64,000 bases of DNA from Neurospora crassa OR74A (Eukaryota > Ascomycota > Sordariomycetes > Sordariales > Sordariaceae). The notes beneath the pieces were generated by a model. That model was not told the origin of the DNA, ran no database searches, and worked only from the letters and a program-made list of their open reading frames with translations. How positions within the stretch are numbered: the first letter of the stretch is position 1; each line of letters begins with the position of its first letter. Location of the stretch: contig NC_026501.1 in the NCBI RefSeq assembly GCF_000182925.2, forward strand, positions 8,721,917 through 8,785,916, given 5' to 3'. Below are positions 47,238 through 59,634 of this stretch, piece after piece. Position numbers and translations under genes: made by a program.

Positions 47238-47245
47238 CTTTTTTT
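47238..47245 (+). terminator. RNA polymerase III terminator of tRNA-Leu
   Basis: Run of seven T a few bases after the tRNA 3' end. Confidence 0.7.
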
Positions 47246-48522
47246 CCTATTTACGTAAACACGGCTGTATATCTTCACTATCTTTATCTTCCACGACTTC
47301 AAATAGTGAGACTCTACTATATTTTACCCCCTAATGAAAGTTTTCGCACAGTATCACTAGACAAGTGCCATCCGGTTAGTATTCAACTTGAAGCTTCATC
47401 CTGCGCAATGGACTGGTGTAAAGTCTGTCCAGGTTACTTAGCAGTTCATCAATCCACAAAACTCTCAAGCTTTTCTCCGTCCCTTGGAACCGTTGCTCAA
47501 GCTATGTTTGAGTCGAAAAGTTCTTACCTACCAAGCCCATGCATGCAACCGTCATGAGGCCTTGGTTCCAGAGCTCGAGGGCAGCTCATCTGGTACGCAA
47601 TATCTGTGAAGCACAGTTTGTGAGGCTGCTTCTTTTTTTTAAGATCTTGCAAGTTTTAATCCTCCCCCGCGTTCCACAAGTATAACCAAATGACTAAACA
47701 AGGGCTCATGTTGCGACCATTACTTCAAACGACTAATGGTGCGAGTGTTATCGATAAGATATTTGATCATTGTTGACTTTAATTCCCAACCCAGTCTTAC
47801 AAGTAATCCAACACATGTTTTCTGAATCATGCTCGAACCACACTCAGAAAAGTCTGGGCAAAGAGTCTGCTGTTCGATCGTGCATCGAATTGGCTTTCCA
47901 TGAATCCACTCAACGATCATCTGGTATGAAAGAGTGATAGCTATTGCGCAAGCACAGAGAAAACCGAAACGCAGACTGTTCAAGAGTACATATGTTTATA
48001 GAAGCTCTATCCGATATTCCTGATACCTTCCATGGTAAGGTGTCAAAGGGGGGTCTTAAGTTTTCGTCGTATGGCTCGGATTTAGTGGGTTTTGGGAGAA
48101 GCAAGTAAGAAGATTTCCCGAGCACCAGCTGAGCCAATTAATGTGCAAGAAAACGGAGAACAGTACGGGTTTAGTTCGACACGAATACCGAGCCAACGGC
48201 ATCACCGCCTGAAAACAACTGTCTTATAGACATGAGACAAGACATGGCGGCATGATGTTCATCGAAAAAACTCAAGGAAGGCTAGCGATTGTATAGACAG
48301 TTAGATACATATATGCATGTGATACGGGCAGACGGAGGGATGTTGGGCAAGGTCAACGGGTATCTATAACATAACTCCTTACGCAGACAAAGTAGCCTCG
48401 TCCTAGCTTTCCAAAAGTGCGACATGCAAAAAGACTGACATGGTCCAGCCAATAAACGAGGGATTAACCAAAACAAGATCGTCCAATACGCTATTCCATC
48501 TATTATATACTCCTTTTTGTTT
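47246..48522. other. intergenic, nothing recognised
   Basis: A/T-richer spacer between tRNA-Leu and the 3' end of the Zn2Cys6 gene. Only short frames. Confidence 0.45.
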
Positions 48523-51500
48523 CTAGATTGCTGGGCCCCAAGTGCTGGTGGCCGTTGACCCGCCATTCGTTTCCATTTCGAACCTACCAAGGCTCTCCTG
48601 CCAGTTTTGCCAGTCGAAACCCTCGTCCATATTAACGTCCATATCTTCAACCTGGAAATTAGGTACCCGGAGCATTTCGGGCAACCCCGGCCCAGGCCAT
48701 AACCATGGGGCATTCTCGTCTTTCACGGGCGACTGTACCTGCATCCCCTGAGCTGTATTCATGTTTGGCCCTGGACCAGGCGTGTGATGCAGCTGATTAC
48801 CGCCTGTGGGTGCCGGTGTGGTGCTGCGATTGAAGTCGGGTATTGTTGCGGGGTTGAAGTTCGCCGCGCTGTCCATTCGTGGAATGTCGCCATTAGAAAA
48901 TCCGTAGACAGGTGGACGACTCGGGTCGAAAGGAGGCCCCCTCCATAAGGGGATGAATTCTTGTGGGTTAAACCCTTGGTTGGTCATGGTGGGATCTAGA
49001 AAGTCCATCATGTCCGGTTTTGAAACACTCATGTTTTCTGTAGGGTGACTGTTATCATTGGTGTGAACTTCGTTGGTCTGCTGTTGTACAGTCTGTGGGA
49101 TCTCGGGCGTTGGCTGCCTCGGGGGTGGCACCGGCTCAACTGGTAAGGGCGGCGCATTAACAAGCTTCCTCCAGCGTTCACGGGCCACTGTGATGCTGAT
49201 CTCCTCTGTAACTGACAATGCCCCGAAAGTGGTCGGGGCGGGTCTGGACTGGTCTTCCAGCTCGAGCTGCATGGCAGCTTGAGGATTGGCACGAAGACGG
49301 GCGGTCTCCGCTTCACGATGCCTCTTGGCCTTGAAGTACATCTTCTTGATGGGGAGCCAAACAGCTGTATGGGATGCGAGCTTCTCAAGCTCATACTCTT
49401 TTGGTGCTGTATACACCGAGTTCAAAGCACCCCAAGCGCGCTCTGATGCAGGGCCCCAAGCCTTGTGCGAAACTTCGATTAGAAGATACGCCACGGCTGG
49501 CCATTGTGTGTATGTCTGGAATAGCCACCTCCATGGCTTGGTTCTTGGGTCAGTATTAAGGATGTGGTTCGTCTCGAATACTTCGATAGCAGAGTTGAAG
49601 AGACGTTCCCGTAGCTCATCCGACAACTCTTCATTGTCTGGTCCTGGGAACAGCACAGGCTGGTAGATTATTAGGGTCATCTTGGCGACCAGCACTCGTG
49701 CGATGTTCGCAGCCACCCAGTACATGGGGTTATCCAGGCAAGAGCGATCCCGGAGGTATTTTTCCTCAACACGCTTGTGTAGGTCGGCAAGCATTTCCTC
49801 TCGCTCTTCTAGCGAAGTTGCAGCATCCCCGGGGCAGACAGGCGCCATGGCGGACGATGCCGTGTGCAAACGTCTCGCCACCGTGCAGATCTCGTACCGG
49901 ATTAAGGAAAAGGTCATGTCCGTTGGCCCGTCTCGTGATTCTGGGAAATCCTTCATATCGGGTGAGATGTCGGAGTCGTTGACGTTAAGAGGGAGCTGTG
50001 TATCAAAAGTACGGTCGACGAGAGTGAGATCGGTACCCTGGTCCTCGGCAGAGCGGAGATCCAAGATACATACGGCCCAGAAGATACGGCGCCTCATTTC
50101 GACCTCGAAGGGGCTGATGTTGGGGAAGTTCGTTCCGTCACGATGGAGGCCCAGTGCCTGGCTAATGCGAATAAGTAGGCCAGTCAAGGTCCAAGCGAAC
50201 CTCGTGTCATCCTGGCGGCGAACGAGAATAAGGAAGAGGAGGAACGCCTGGGCGAGGGTGATATCGGGCGTCGTCGTAAAGTTGGCTCTCGCTAGAGCCT
50301 GCTCAAGAGCAAATCGATATTGTTGTACGAGATAGTCCTTTTCGGCGCCGAAGTTCATTTTGGCCTAAACAGTGTAAGACAAGAACCACAAACAAAGGGT
50401 AACAGGGGTGGGCATACTTCATCTTTGTCCATGGAGGCAACGGCAGAATAGTAGATGGCGAACATCAAGGCTTCGGTCGAAGGCGTGAGGCTGTCCATGT
50501 TGTTCCGAGCGTGGCGTATTGTTTTGGTCATCGAAGGGACATGAAGAACCTTGAGTATTGGATCGACGTTTTCCTGGAATACCTGCCACATAAATGGAAT
50601 TTGCGATGGGAGCGGGTGCAGTGGTCTTAAGTCGACATCGGCGGAGCGGTACCCGAAGATGAAAGACTGATGATCTGAATGGCTAACGGGTTGGTCGACG
50701 GATTCGGGAGAAGCCTCGTCGTCGGAGACGTCGGAATCGTGTTGGCCGCATTCTATTGTTTCTCGGCGGATCTCGTCGAGCTGTGTCTGGGTGAGTTTCA
50801 TGCAGGGGGAAGTAACAAGAGGGAACGCCCTACCTCGTCATTGATCGCAGACCAAAATCCACTGCTGACATATCTGGTGACACCCTTCTCGTTGAGGACC
50901 AAGCGACCAAACTGTTTGTGGATGTCTGATGATATCCTCCTTAATGGGCCAAAAGGAGGTCTGTTGAGTTGTGTCTGCAGACCTTGCGCGCCACTCTTAT
51001 CTGTGCTTAGACCGGTTCCAGTTGAGGGCGAGTTCTTGCCAAGATTGCTTCCGTTCGGGGTTCCAGGTTTATCGCCGGCTCGGGTTGCACCAGTCGCGTG
51101 GCCGTCCGCATCGTGTCCTCCGGTGCCTTCAGGAGAGTTGCTGGAGCTAAACGGGTGTCGCACCGCCTCAAGTTCGATCTGACCGCTAAGTTCTTCGACA
51201 ATGCCTTCGAGTTTTCGCAGGCGCTTCATCAGCTCCAGCTCCCGCTCGCTCGAAGGCTGTTTCGACGGCGCATTCGGGTCTTTTGGTCTTGGTCGTCGCG
51301 GCGCCCGACCAGGGGCCGGGAAGATGCATGGAATCTGTGCTCTCCGGCAGTTGGAGCATGGCATATGTTTGTCGCACCGAACCTGAAAAGGTGTCAGCGG
51401 GTCCACGACATGCAGACGGGCCCACGGAAAGCAGGAGGCGGCACGTGGCGTGAGGAGCGGAAGAGCGACAAACCTTGCGTCTCCGACATGTTACACAACT

Positions 51501-51692
51501 CCGGGGGTTCAGAGCACCGGAAAAGGGAGCCGATGGGGGATAAACAGAAGCGCCCGGTGGAGGGTGGTGGGCGACAAGATGATGTTGGTGAATGTCGAAG
51601 CTATCATGGGAGGGCCCAATGGATGGGTGGTCGACACATGGACTCCCCTCCGAGGCGACGCTAATCGCGCTCTGGTTGTCGTCGATAGGCAT
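48523..51692 (-). CDS. Zn2Cys6 fungal-specific transcription factor
   Basis: Exons 51692-51474, 51382-50834, 50780-50418 and 50364-48523 give 990 residues, all in phase 0. The binuclear zinc cluster is Cys66, 69, 76, 82, 85 and 92 (C-x2-C-x6-C-x5-C-x2-C-x6-C), and intron 1 falls inside it after CRRRK. A basic linker (PRRPRPKD) and a coiled-coil dimerisation helix (ERELELMKRLRKLEGIVEEL) follow. The middle holds the fungal-specific transcription factor domain, with LFLILVRRQDDTRFAWTLTGLLIRISQALGLHRDG and VEMRRRIFWAVCILDLRSAEDQGT. The C-terminus is Pro/Asn/Gly-rich, a likely activation region. It binds CGG-type sites by family; target genes are not evident, and no metabolic cluster adjoins it. 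Confidence 0.93.
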
Positions 51693-54129
51693 GATGGCGC
51701 AGCTGTGAGTGCCCGGCGAGCGTTATGGGACGGATTCGGTGTAGACGTCCCTACTCGGACGATAAAGCTCCGCGAAGCACTAGCTGGCTGGCTGACTGCC
51801 TGACTTGCCTGGCAGCCCGACTAATGACTCGACTGCCTGCCGCGGGTTCGAGGCGGAGGAGAAAAGAGCTGCTCAGTCCTGGATGGCGTCAATGTGGAAT
51901 CCAAGCTGAAGACGGATTCCTGCTGACTTGTGGGTTATGGTTGGAGTCAGTCTCTGCGAGAGGCGGGAATTGGCGAAGTGGTGGTGGTGCCAGGAGCTGG
52001 GCGAGGGGGTCGAGGATGGGGTTTTTCGATGACAAGATCACCGTGGCGAAGGAGTCCGGTGGAGGAGCATTCAGGGCGGACAGGGCAACGGTGGGATGGA
52101 GGGGGGGGACAACTAGGTAATGATGGCACTGGGCGTTCGTTTTGTGTGGTGTTCAAGCCGAAGAGTGAGTGTGGACCGTGGATGATGAAACTCGACTCGA
52201 GCCGTGGGTGTTTTCTAGATCGACGGGCGAGAATGAGTGACCCTAACATGGAAGGGAAGACTGAGTGGCAGCAGGCAGGCCTTGCAAAGCACGGGAGGAG
52301 ACACACTTTACAGCCTGCCACTCACCACTCACAACCCGCATTCCCGCACTTCACACGCCAGACGGGAGCGCAGCCAGTCCCTCTTCAAGCTCTGTCGGGA
52401 TAGGCTGGGTGGGGCGGAAAGTGACTGATCTTTTTGTGGGGATAATAGCAAATGCGAGGTACGTACCATCTTAACTGATTCTGCTTTGTTCGTCGCGGCT
52501 CCCTGTTAACGATGTTGAAAGGACTCGGAGCTTCCTCCTGAAAGAGGCTAACTCGATCCGGCCAAGCCAGTCAGCATCGTGTGCTGGTGATCGATTTAAA
52601 TCGTCCATAATTTGTCGGGCACAGCATGGATGATGGTTGTTGAGAAGATGGAAAACCCGGAGAACAACAAGAAAGAGCACGTCCCAGTTTTCGCTAGTTT
52701 CAGGGCCAGCCAGGGTGATTGCGTAGAGGCTGTCTGCAACACGCTGCTGCCCGAGGCTCGCAGACTGACCAGGTCGAAAATTCAGAGTCCAGAAGCGAAA
52801 CCATTTTTCTCAGACGGCGAGGGGTCCGATAGTTCTCCGACCTGCCCGAATTAGCGCCCTTTTATGTTCTCCAGGGAAGCGGGAAGAAGGCGGTCAATGA
52901 TAGGCTCTGTCGGGAAAGTATCATTCTAGTGCATGTAAATAGACCGTAATTTGTTGTGATGTGCCAGGGCCTCGGTATGAAAAAACAGAAGACGGATGTC
53001 GAATTCGATCAAGGCCCGTGCTGTCGACACCAAGAAAAGAGAAAAACTAAAAGAGAAGAGTAATAAAAAAAAAATACAGTTAGGCCACACTAATGGTTGA
53101 AACTCAAACACCTCACTTTGGGTGATGCAATCTGCACGGTGTACATACCCAAGCCGACCGCACTGCGGGGCGTTCGCTATTGACCTTCTTTTCGTTTTTC
53201 TATCAGATAACACTTGATCTCTGCGGTGTCATGTGATGAATTGTTTCTTGCGTGATTCATTCACCGTCTTTTTCTCTTGTCAAAATTCTCCGTTGCTGCG
53301 CAGTGGAGGTTATCTTCGTTTACTTCCATGGCCAGGCCTCGTGAAACGAGTGGTGAAGATGGGAAGCTCAGCTGGCTACAAAGTCAACATATCCCCCTGA
53401 GTCTCCTCCTGGACCCAAAGCTTGCAGCTCAACGGATCCCTGAATTGTAACAACATTGAATGAAGTATTTTTTTAGTCGGTAAGCTAAGTCGTCCTTATC
53501 TAGGTGCATCTAGAATCTATCGAACAGCATGGGTCAGAAATCTCCATGGCCTCGCATTTTTTTTTAGAGGGGCACACTTAGCAATTTCCACGCACACTCC
53601 ACAGAATTGAGAGACCCCATCAGCTGTACGTTGCCCAACGACACGAGTTTCCACAGCCATCCAGAACATTGAGATTCTTAGGAAAAGGGCAATGCTTGTT
53701 TTTGAGATGCGGTCACGTCTGGCCCGTCTAAAACTGTCCTGGTAGGCTGCAATTGGAACGATGGCTTGGGTGAAAAGTGAACAGAAACTGAACCACTAGA
53801 AACAAGAGCATTTCAGCCATATTCACCTGAGCCGCGACATCCTCAACTTACATCCGGAGGAAAATGATTGCCAGATTCAGCTGTAATGAAAGAAGGAACC
53901 CCAGAATTACAGATATAGTGTATTTCTCTCAAACACTGGATCTGCGCCAACGCTTGATGTCAAGAACACTATGCGCACGGGCCCTCCCCCTTTTTTCTGG
54001 CCATGACTACCACTCGGATGTAAACACAACACGAGCTAGCTGTTTCTCATCATGGCGAACTGCATATTGCTGTATTGAAAGACAAATGCGTTGCGGGCGG
54101 ATATGTGAACTTCCCAGCCATGGACCCTC
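51693..54129. other. 2.4-kb intergenic region
   Basis: Long promoter side of the Zn2Cys6 gene. Open frames near 51725-52400 lie on both strands and look like chance in GC-rich DNA. An A-run (about 53059-53076) and T-runs near 53465 and 53560 occur. No gene supported. Confidence 0.4.
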
Positions 54130-54818
54130 TCAAAGCGAAGCCGTCAGACTGCCATGCTCCTTGAACAAGCGATCGCTGAACAAGTTGACAATGGGCAAAA
54201 AGAGCCGCTGCTTCCCCTCCTCAGTGGCCATGAACTCTCTGAGCTCAGCCTCACTTCTCCACGTCCAGCTCTCGCACTTCTCCGGCTCCATTACCTTGAG
54301 AAGACGAGCAAGTTAGCGAGCATATTCCTCCAAAGGCTGGACAAACAGGCTGGCATAGACTTACCACAGGCTGCTTCTGCTCATCATCCCTCCGGCAGGC
54401 AACAAAGATAGTGATGTAGTGCTTCTTCTCCGCATCAAAGATATCGTTGGTGAAGGCCAAAGCTTTCTCGGCTTTAACCTTCAGGCCCGTCTCTTCAAGT
54501 GTCTCTCTCTCGGCGCATTCCAAGTAGTCCTCGCCGACTTCGAGATGGCCACCGGGAAATTGCAACGTTCCTGTTGCCCAGTCAAGGCAGTTCGTGTAAG
54601 CATAAATGATGCTGTTAGGAACATGCGATGAGGTCCGTGACATCCGTGAAAGTCTGTGAAACAGACAGGGAAAGGAAAAAGAGCTGAGGACTGTCTAGAC
54701 GTAGGAGGTACGTACCCGATCCATGGGACCCTTTTCTCACTCCCACCAACATCTTCCCCTCCGCATCACTGATGATCGCCGCGACGCCCACCCGGACGAC
54801 AGGTTGCTGTGATGCCAT
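54130..54818 (-). CDS. Nudix hydrolase
   Basis: Exons 54818-54716, 54570-54365 and 54294-54130 give 157 residues. The Nudix box G-x5-E-x7-REUXEEXGU is complete: GGHLEVGEDYLECAERETLEETGL is spread over residues about 41-64, with the metal-binding REXXEE intact. The N-terminus (VRVGVAAIISDAEGKMLVGVRKGS) is the usual first strand pair, and WTWRSEAELRE near the end supports the fold. Such enzymes hydrolyse nucleoside diphosphate-linked compounds (oxidised nucleotides, sugars, caps). Short length and lack of a signal suggest cytosolic or mitochondrial housecleaning; the substrate is not determined. Confidence 0.92.
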
Positions 54819-55917
54819 ATTGTTCGACTTGCTTTTTTTTTTCGGTTGGTGGCTTACTATGTCAATTTGGCTAGGATGGTAAGTGATATCGCTAGTCGCC
54901 GCTGTCCTACTTTTCTACCTTTACGTTTGATTATGCGCACTGTCAGCCAGTCTTATATTTCAGGATGAAGAACCTTGGATGCCGCCGTATGTATCAATGT
55001 GACTCAATGTCCCTCCAGGCTGACAAGCTCCGGCTGTGCCCGGTAAGGTGTCCCCGCGCACCGGAGCCGTGAGGTTGACACGGTGTTGCAGTACCGCAAG
55101 GCGGGCACGCGGGCAAGACCCCGCGCCGCTGCTGCGCCCAGGAGAACGCCCTCCAGGGCCCTGGCAGCCCGGGAGCCCGGGTCGTTACAGCGACTGTGTG
55201 GGACCACAAGGTACACCGGGCTCTGCTGGGATATGACTTGTTAGCGTGGTTCTCCAGGGTAGCAAAGAACCTTAAATTCGGCACAGAAATCAATTGACTT
55301 TTGGCCTACTCACCCCCTGTTTTTTGTAGCGCTACGCTACTAAGCTAACAAGTCATGTACATCCCAGCAAAGGCGTACCAATTCCCATCGCCGTCCACCG
55401 AAAAAATGCCCTTAAATTCCAAGTCCGGTATCAAGTTTAAAGCTGGTGTAGGCAAACGTACCTACGGTAGTGTACTATGTACGCTCACTTGGAGGTATCT
55501 CCCATCCGAAACTTCGCCGCGCTGACCTATTATTCAGTCCTTGTTGGGGTGAACATCAGGGGAATTTCAGTTTTGATTCCACTTGCAGCAGCAGCTTGCA
55601 TCCGCCTGTCAATACCACACTGCAGTGCCCCAGCCAGTGTCTTGGGTTGTGGTCTACCATAACCCCGTGCCGACGGACTGAAAGCGAACTGCCTAAAGCG
55701 CACAACATCAGTACAGTAGACGGTTGCATCATGGTGCACCCATGTTTTCGGGGCCCCATGTTTCCGGTGGAGTAAAAACAACAAATGCTCCTGGGCGCGA
55801 GGAACTTTAGCTCTCAACAGCCGACTGACAGAGCGGTTGTGGGAAGAGGATCGAGATTTGTTTTTGCTGTCTCTACACCTTATGAGACTCAAATAGAGCG
55901 GAAATAAAACAACAACA
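54819..55917. other. spacer with GC-rich island and inverted repeat
   Basis: Contains a markedly GC-rich block (about 55020-55225) unlike its flanks and a 144-bp inverted-repeat element just after it. No coding frame with recognisable content; frames near the tRNA-Arg are shadows of it. Confidence 0.4.
55225..55368. repeat. 144-bp element with imperfect terminal inverted repeats (MITE-like)
   Basis: GCTGGGATATGACTTGTTAGC at 55225-55245 is mirrored at 55344-55368, the right arm having four extra bases. The arms face inward around about 98 bp of ordinary DNA that includes the perfect palindrome GTAGCGCTAC. It resembles a small non-autonomous DNA transposon or a large hairpin. I see no clear target-site duplication. 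Confidence 0.5.
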
Positions 55918-55990
55918 GCCCGGCTGGCGCAATCGGTAGCGCGCAAGACTTCTAATCTTGAGGCTGTGGGTTCGATTCCCACGTCGGGCT
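55918..55990 (+). tRNA. tRNA-Arg(TCT)
   Basis: Acceptor GCCCGGC pairs with GTCGGGC. The anticodon arm is CAAGA-CTTCTAA-TCTTG with anticodon TCT. The T arm is GTGGG-TTCGATT-CCCAC. D-arm GGCGCAATCGGTAGCGC is standard. 73 nt, no intron. T-run follows at about 55997-56003. Confidence 0.95.
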
Positions 55991-56780
55991 TTCAAGGTCT
56001 TTTTGCGTTTTTTCGCACTCCTTCCGTTCTTTTTTCTCATCTTATCTTTTTGCGCAATCTTCGCTTCATCTTCGAGCATCATCATTGCTATGTTGGAGCT
56101 TTGCAACATGATGCGGCCTTCTGTATCTCAAGTGAGTTACCTACCGCTCATCGTGGAAGATTGCTTAGTCATGCGTACGCGATTTGCCATGTTCTCAAAG
56201 CCGGACTGTGATGTCATGTCTGGAACAATGAGATCGCTAACGCGATGCTGAGTGAAAACACACCAGTCTCTCGATTTTCGTCACACTCTCGGACTTCAGA
56301 ACCTCCCTGCCTCCAAGTGGGGAGCCGCATCGCAGCGGGCGAAACCCTGTGCTCTTAGCCTTCTCGGTCTAGGTACCCCAAGATTCTACATACACATTTC
56401 GCTGCACTTCGATACAGTTTGTTGCTGGCCAGATTCGTCCCCGAGAAACTCACGCGGCAATCCAGAAATAAGCCGTTTACGCTTGAATCCATGTTTTACC
56501 GCTGCCTGTGGCAGGTATATGCAGCATTGTTGAAAGCCAAAATTCTGAGAGATAATCGAGGCAACTCTAGGCTTGGTTGTATTTGTGATACTGTTTTCCC
56601 GCCATAACCCATGCAATATCTCAGATGATTCACGATCTCTGCAGGGCAGATCATGACACACGCCTTCTCACATGGTCAGGTCACACTGCTTTTGAATGCT
56701 GATCACCAACAGCAGTGTACCTTGGTACATAGCCATGTTAACCCCAATCCCCCGCACCTACCCCGACTCCGATCCTGGGT
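55991..56780. other. intergenic, nothing recognised
   Basis: From tRNA-Arg to the oxidase pseudogene. Short frames only. Confidence 0.4.
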
Positions 56781-56783
56781 ACG

Positions 56784-57600
56784 ATGCCACTCGCAAGCCA
56801 CCTACGAGCGCGACCCCCCCACTATTCCTTCAACCCCGTCCTCTCACCCGGCACCACTCACAGAGTCTGGACCACAGCCATCCAAGCCCTCATCTCCGTT
56901 CTCGGCCAAGATGCCGTCCTCTTCGACTCTGCCGTCTCCGATTACATCACCCCGTACGACCTTCGCGAGGCAGAGTCAGCAACGGACAAGCGCAAAGTCC
57001 CCAGCGTAACGTCTGCTCTGGCTTCACGAACCAGCTGAGCGCCATACTGAAGATTGTCAACAAGTTCACCATCCCTCCATAGACTTTTTCACAGGACAAG
57101 AACTTGTGATATGGCGAACCGGCGCCGAAAGTAAACGATTCCGTGGCGCTAAATTCGCATGGGATGGATAATGTCATCAAAGTGAATGATCAAATCACCA
57201 CGCGATCATGGAGCCCGGTGTGACTGTTCCTTGATTTGTATCGGTGCTGTGTCGGATACAAAAAGAAAGTTTGGCCAAGCACGGCGAGCTTGGGGTGAGG
57301 CTAAGTGTGATGGGGAATCTGGGTTTCTTCTCCCATTTTACCGTTGTATTAGACAACGGAAATACCCTTAATGGGACCGACCTCAAGAGCCTAGATTGCG
57401 GCATCGGGCTTGGCGCCCTCTTCACTCATCCCCATACACAGTATATCGCCGGCCTAGAAGACATGGTTGCCTCCGGCAACCTCGTCCATATGGGACAATG
57501 GGGATCACGGCCAACGAGCCATTCAACCCCTTCTTATCCACATCCACTTACGGCCCCTTCATCGAAGGCTTCTTCCGGTAGTGAAAGAAAGGGGGTATGG
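56784..57600 (+). pseudogene. decayed FAD-linked oxidase, vanillyl-alcohol oxidase-like
   Basis: Fragments in three frames follow the order of a VAO/4-cresol-type flavoenzyme: TTAIQALISVLGQDAVLFD with DYITPYDL, then NQLSAILKIVNKFTIP, then PKVNDSVALN and NVIKVNDQITT, then LEDMVASGNLVHMGQWG-like and the STSTYGPFIEGFF block. Several stops and frame changes separate them, too close together for introns, and the FAD-binding His/Gly region and the whole C-terminal substrate domain are missing. The gene is therefore dead. It lies 0.5 kb from an intact monooxygenase, so both may be remains of one oxidative accessory cluster (inference). Confidence 0.6.
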
Positions 57601-58128
57601 CATATATAGAGCGCATGTCAGCCACATGGGTGAGTGTTGGCGTGTCGAGAGCAGGATCGAAAAGTTGCTGATGCATCACTCGACAACGCTGATTGCGGGC
57701 TTGAACGAACCTCAACGGACACACCTACAACCGCTTTGTTGAAAATATCAAGGTAAGTCTTCACCAGTCAAAAATTCGAATGAGGGAAGAAATACCATAT
57801 TGGACGGTACACACTGGACCCCAAGGGGATTCTATCCTCAGGCAAGCAAGGTATATGGCCTAGCGAAGTCTGTCACTTGAGAGAGAACCAAGAGTACGAC
57901 GGCTAAAAGGGAAACAAAAGCATGCTCAATCATAGAAAAGGCGACTGGGACATTCCAAATTCCGTAAAGGGAGAAATGAAGGTTGGCTGGATTACATTAC
58001 TATCTCTTCGGTTTCATAGGATAAGGACCTGAACGTGCGAGGACTGAGCATGGCCCAAGAGGACTCGCCCAACTGGAGATGTCAGGCGTTTCTACACCAA
58101 TATCCAAACCTGGAGGACTGGCGATAAC
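57601..58128. other. convergent spacer
   Basis: Tail of the pseudogene region and 3' flank of the monooxygenase. No further similarity noticed. Confidence 0.4.
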
Positions 58129-59634
58129 TCAATCACTCTTGGCTCGGTTCCATGAAGTGAACCGCATACCGGTTGTGACCCACCCGAACCAAAGCCGGAT
58201 GGTATCCTCCAGCCAATTCTTTCCGTTCCTCCAAGGACCCACGTTGGCGACAAGTGGAAGTCGGTCACGGACTTCTGTGATGTAGGTCGAGCTGTTAGGA
58301 ATACAGGGTTTCTTGGGAAGTCGTGCGCGCTCGGCCTCGTCGATATAAGGGGTGGCAGTGGTGGCTCCCGTCTTTTCCGCATGTTTAATGACCTTGATGA
58401 ACTGCCGTGTCCTTGTGGAGGCACCAGGAGTCCAAGTGGCTGCCACATACCCCGTGATAACACCTGTGTTGGGGATACCCTCGAGCATGACTCCGTTCCA
58501 CATGTAGCGCTGGCCGATGGTATCATTGATGCGGACATCATCAACAAAGACGTCAATTTTGTTGAGCAAAACCATGTATAGACCAGTGGCGGTGATGATC
58601 ATGTCGGCTTCAAGAGTCTCACCGGACTTGAGCAATATGCCGTTTTCGGTGACGGTCTCAATATGATCGGTAACAACGGAAGCGTTCGGGCCACACAAAG
58701 CCTTGAAAAAGTCTCCCTGCGGACAAAGGCACACACGCTGATCGAAAGGTTTGTACCGAGGGTTGAAGTGCTTGTCGACATCGAAACCTTTGGGAAGCTG
58801 CCTGCGCATCTCGTCAACGACAAGCTTCCTTCCCCAGTTGGGGAAGTTCAGAAGCAGCTGGACAAAGAGGGTTTCGGCGACCATCCTGATACACCAGTTA
58901 ATCTTCCCCGCCCATTGGATTGGCATGAATCTTTCCAGGAACGGTTGAAGCTCGTCTCTAGCTGGCAAGCTGTAGACATATGATGGACTACGCTGGAGCA
59001 TAGCGACATGCTTGGCAGTTTTGGCGAGGGCAGGAAGGAGAGTGATAGCGGTGGCACCTGAGCCAATGATGACGATGCGTTTGTTATCGTACTGCACCTC
59101 TTCATTCCAAAATTGGGGATGTACCACTTGACCCTGAAATCTTTCGATACCGGGAATGACAGTGGACCGAGGCTTCTCGTAGCTGTAGTACCCGGTGGCG
59201 TTGACTAGCCATGGCGTCTTGAAGATCTTCTTCTCGAGAACGGTGCCGTCACCGGAAGTTACATCGACGTGCAACGTCCATCTCTGCTCCTCGCTGCTCC
59301 AGCTCTCTGACGTGACGCGGCGGTTGAAGCGTATCTTCTTGTCAATGCCCTGGGACGCAGCAGCGTCCTCCATATATTTCTTGATGAGATGGGCATCAGC
59401 CATGTTAATGTCCTTGGTCCATGGGTACCAGGGGAAGCCGAACAGAGCCATGGCGCTGTCGGAGCGGATGCCGGGATATTTCCAGAAGGCCCATGTTCCG
59501 CCGATATGGTCGCGAGACTCAAGGACGGTAAAGGAATGGTTAGGCAACTCGGATTGCAACAAGTAGGCGGCGTTGATGCCGCTCAGACCGGCGCCGGTGA
59601 TGATGATGTCGAAAGTGGAGTCCTCGGAGGCCAT
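58129..59634 (-). CDS. flavin monooxygenase of the Baeyer-Villiger/FMO group
   Basis: Single exon, 501 residues. N-terminal FAD Rossmann motif GAGLSG (14-19), GGTW (45-48) and YPGIRSDS; ATGYYSYEKP after the first domain; the fingerprint F-x-G-x3-H-x3-W at 166-176 (FQGQVVHPQFW); then the NADPH Rossmann motif IIGSGATA (189-196) and the ATGL strand near the end. It should oxidise a ketone or heteroatom using NADPH and O2. The fingerprint ends W-N rather than W-P/D. Length is at the short end for fungal enzymes, with no N-terminal extension. No signal peptide. Substrate unknown. Confidence 0.93.
   Translation of the reverse strand: MASEDSTFDIIITGAGLSGINAAYLLQSELPNHSFTVLESRDHIGGTWAFWKYPGIRSDSAMALFGFPWYPWTKDINMADAHLIKKYMEDAAASQGIDKKIRFNRRVTSESWSSEEQRWTLHVDVTSGDGTVLEKKIFKTPWLVNATGYYSYEKPRSTVIPGIERFQGQVVHPQFWNEEVQYDNKRIVIIGSGATAITLLPALAKTAKHVAMLQRSPSYVYSLPARDELQPFLERFMPIQWAGKINWCIRMVAETLFVQLLLNFPNWGRKLVVDEMRRQLPKGFDVDKHFNPRYKPFDQRVCLCPQGDFFKALCGPNASVVTDHIETVTENGILLKSGETLEADMIITATGLYMVLLNKIDVFVDDVRINDTIGQRYMWNGVMLEGIPNTGVITGYVAATWTPGASTRTRQFIKVIKHAEKTGATTATPYIDEAERARLPKKPCIPNSSTYITEVRDRLPLVANVGPWRNGKNWLEDTIRLWFGWVTTGMRFTSWNRAKSD

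Noticed and set aside
54990-55191. GC-rich block beginning TGTA and ending TACA, considered as a solo LTR
   Set aside because: No target-site duplication, no internal or second copy in the window; the ends may be chance.
55556-55982. MGIEPTASRLEV minus-strand open frame
   Set aside because: It reads antisense through the tRNA-Arg gene; a well-known false protein.
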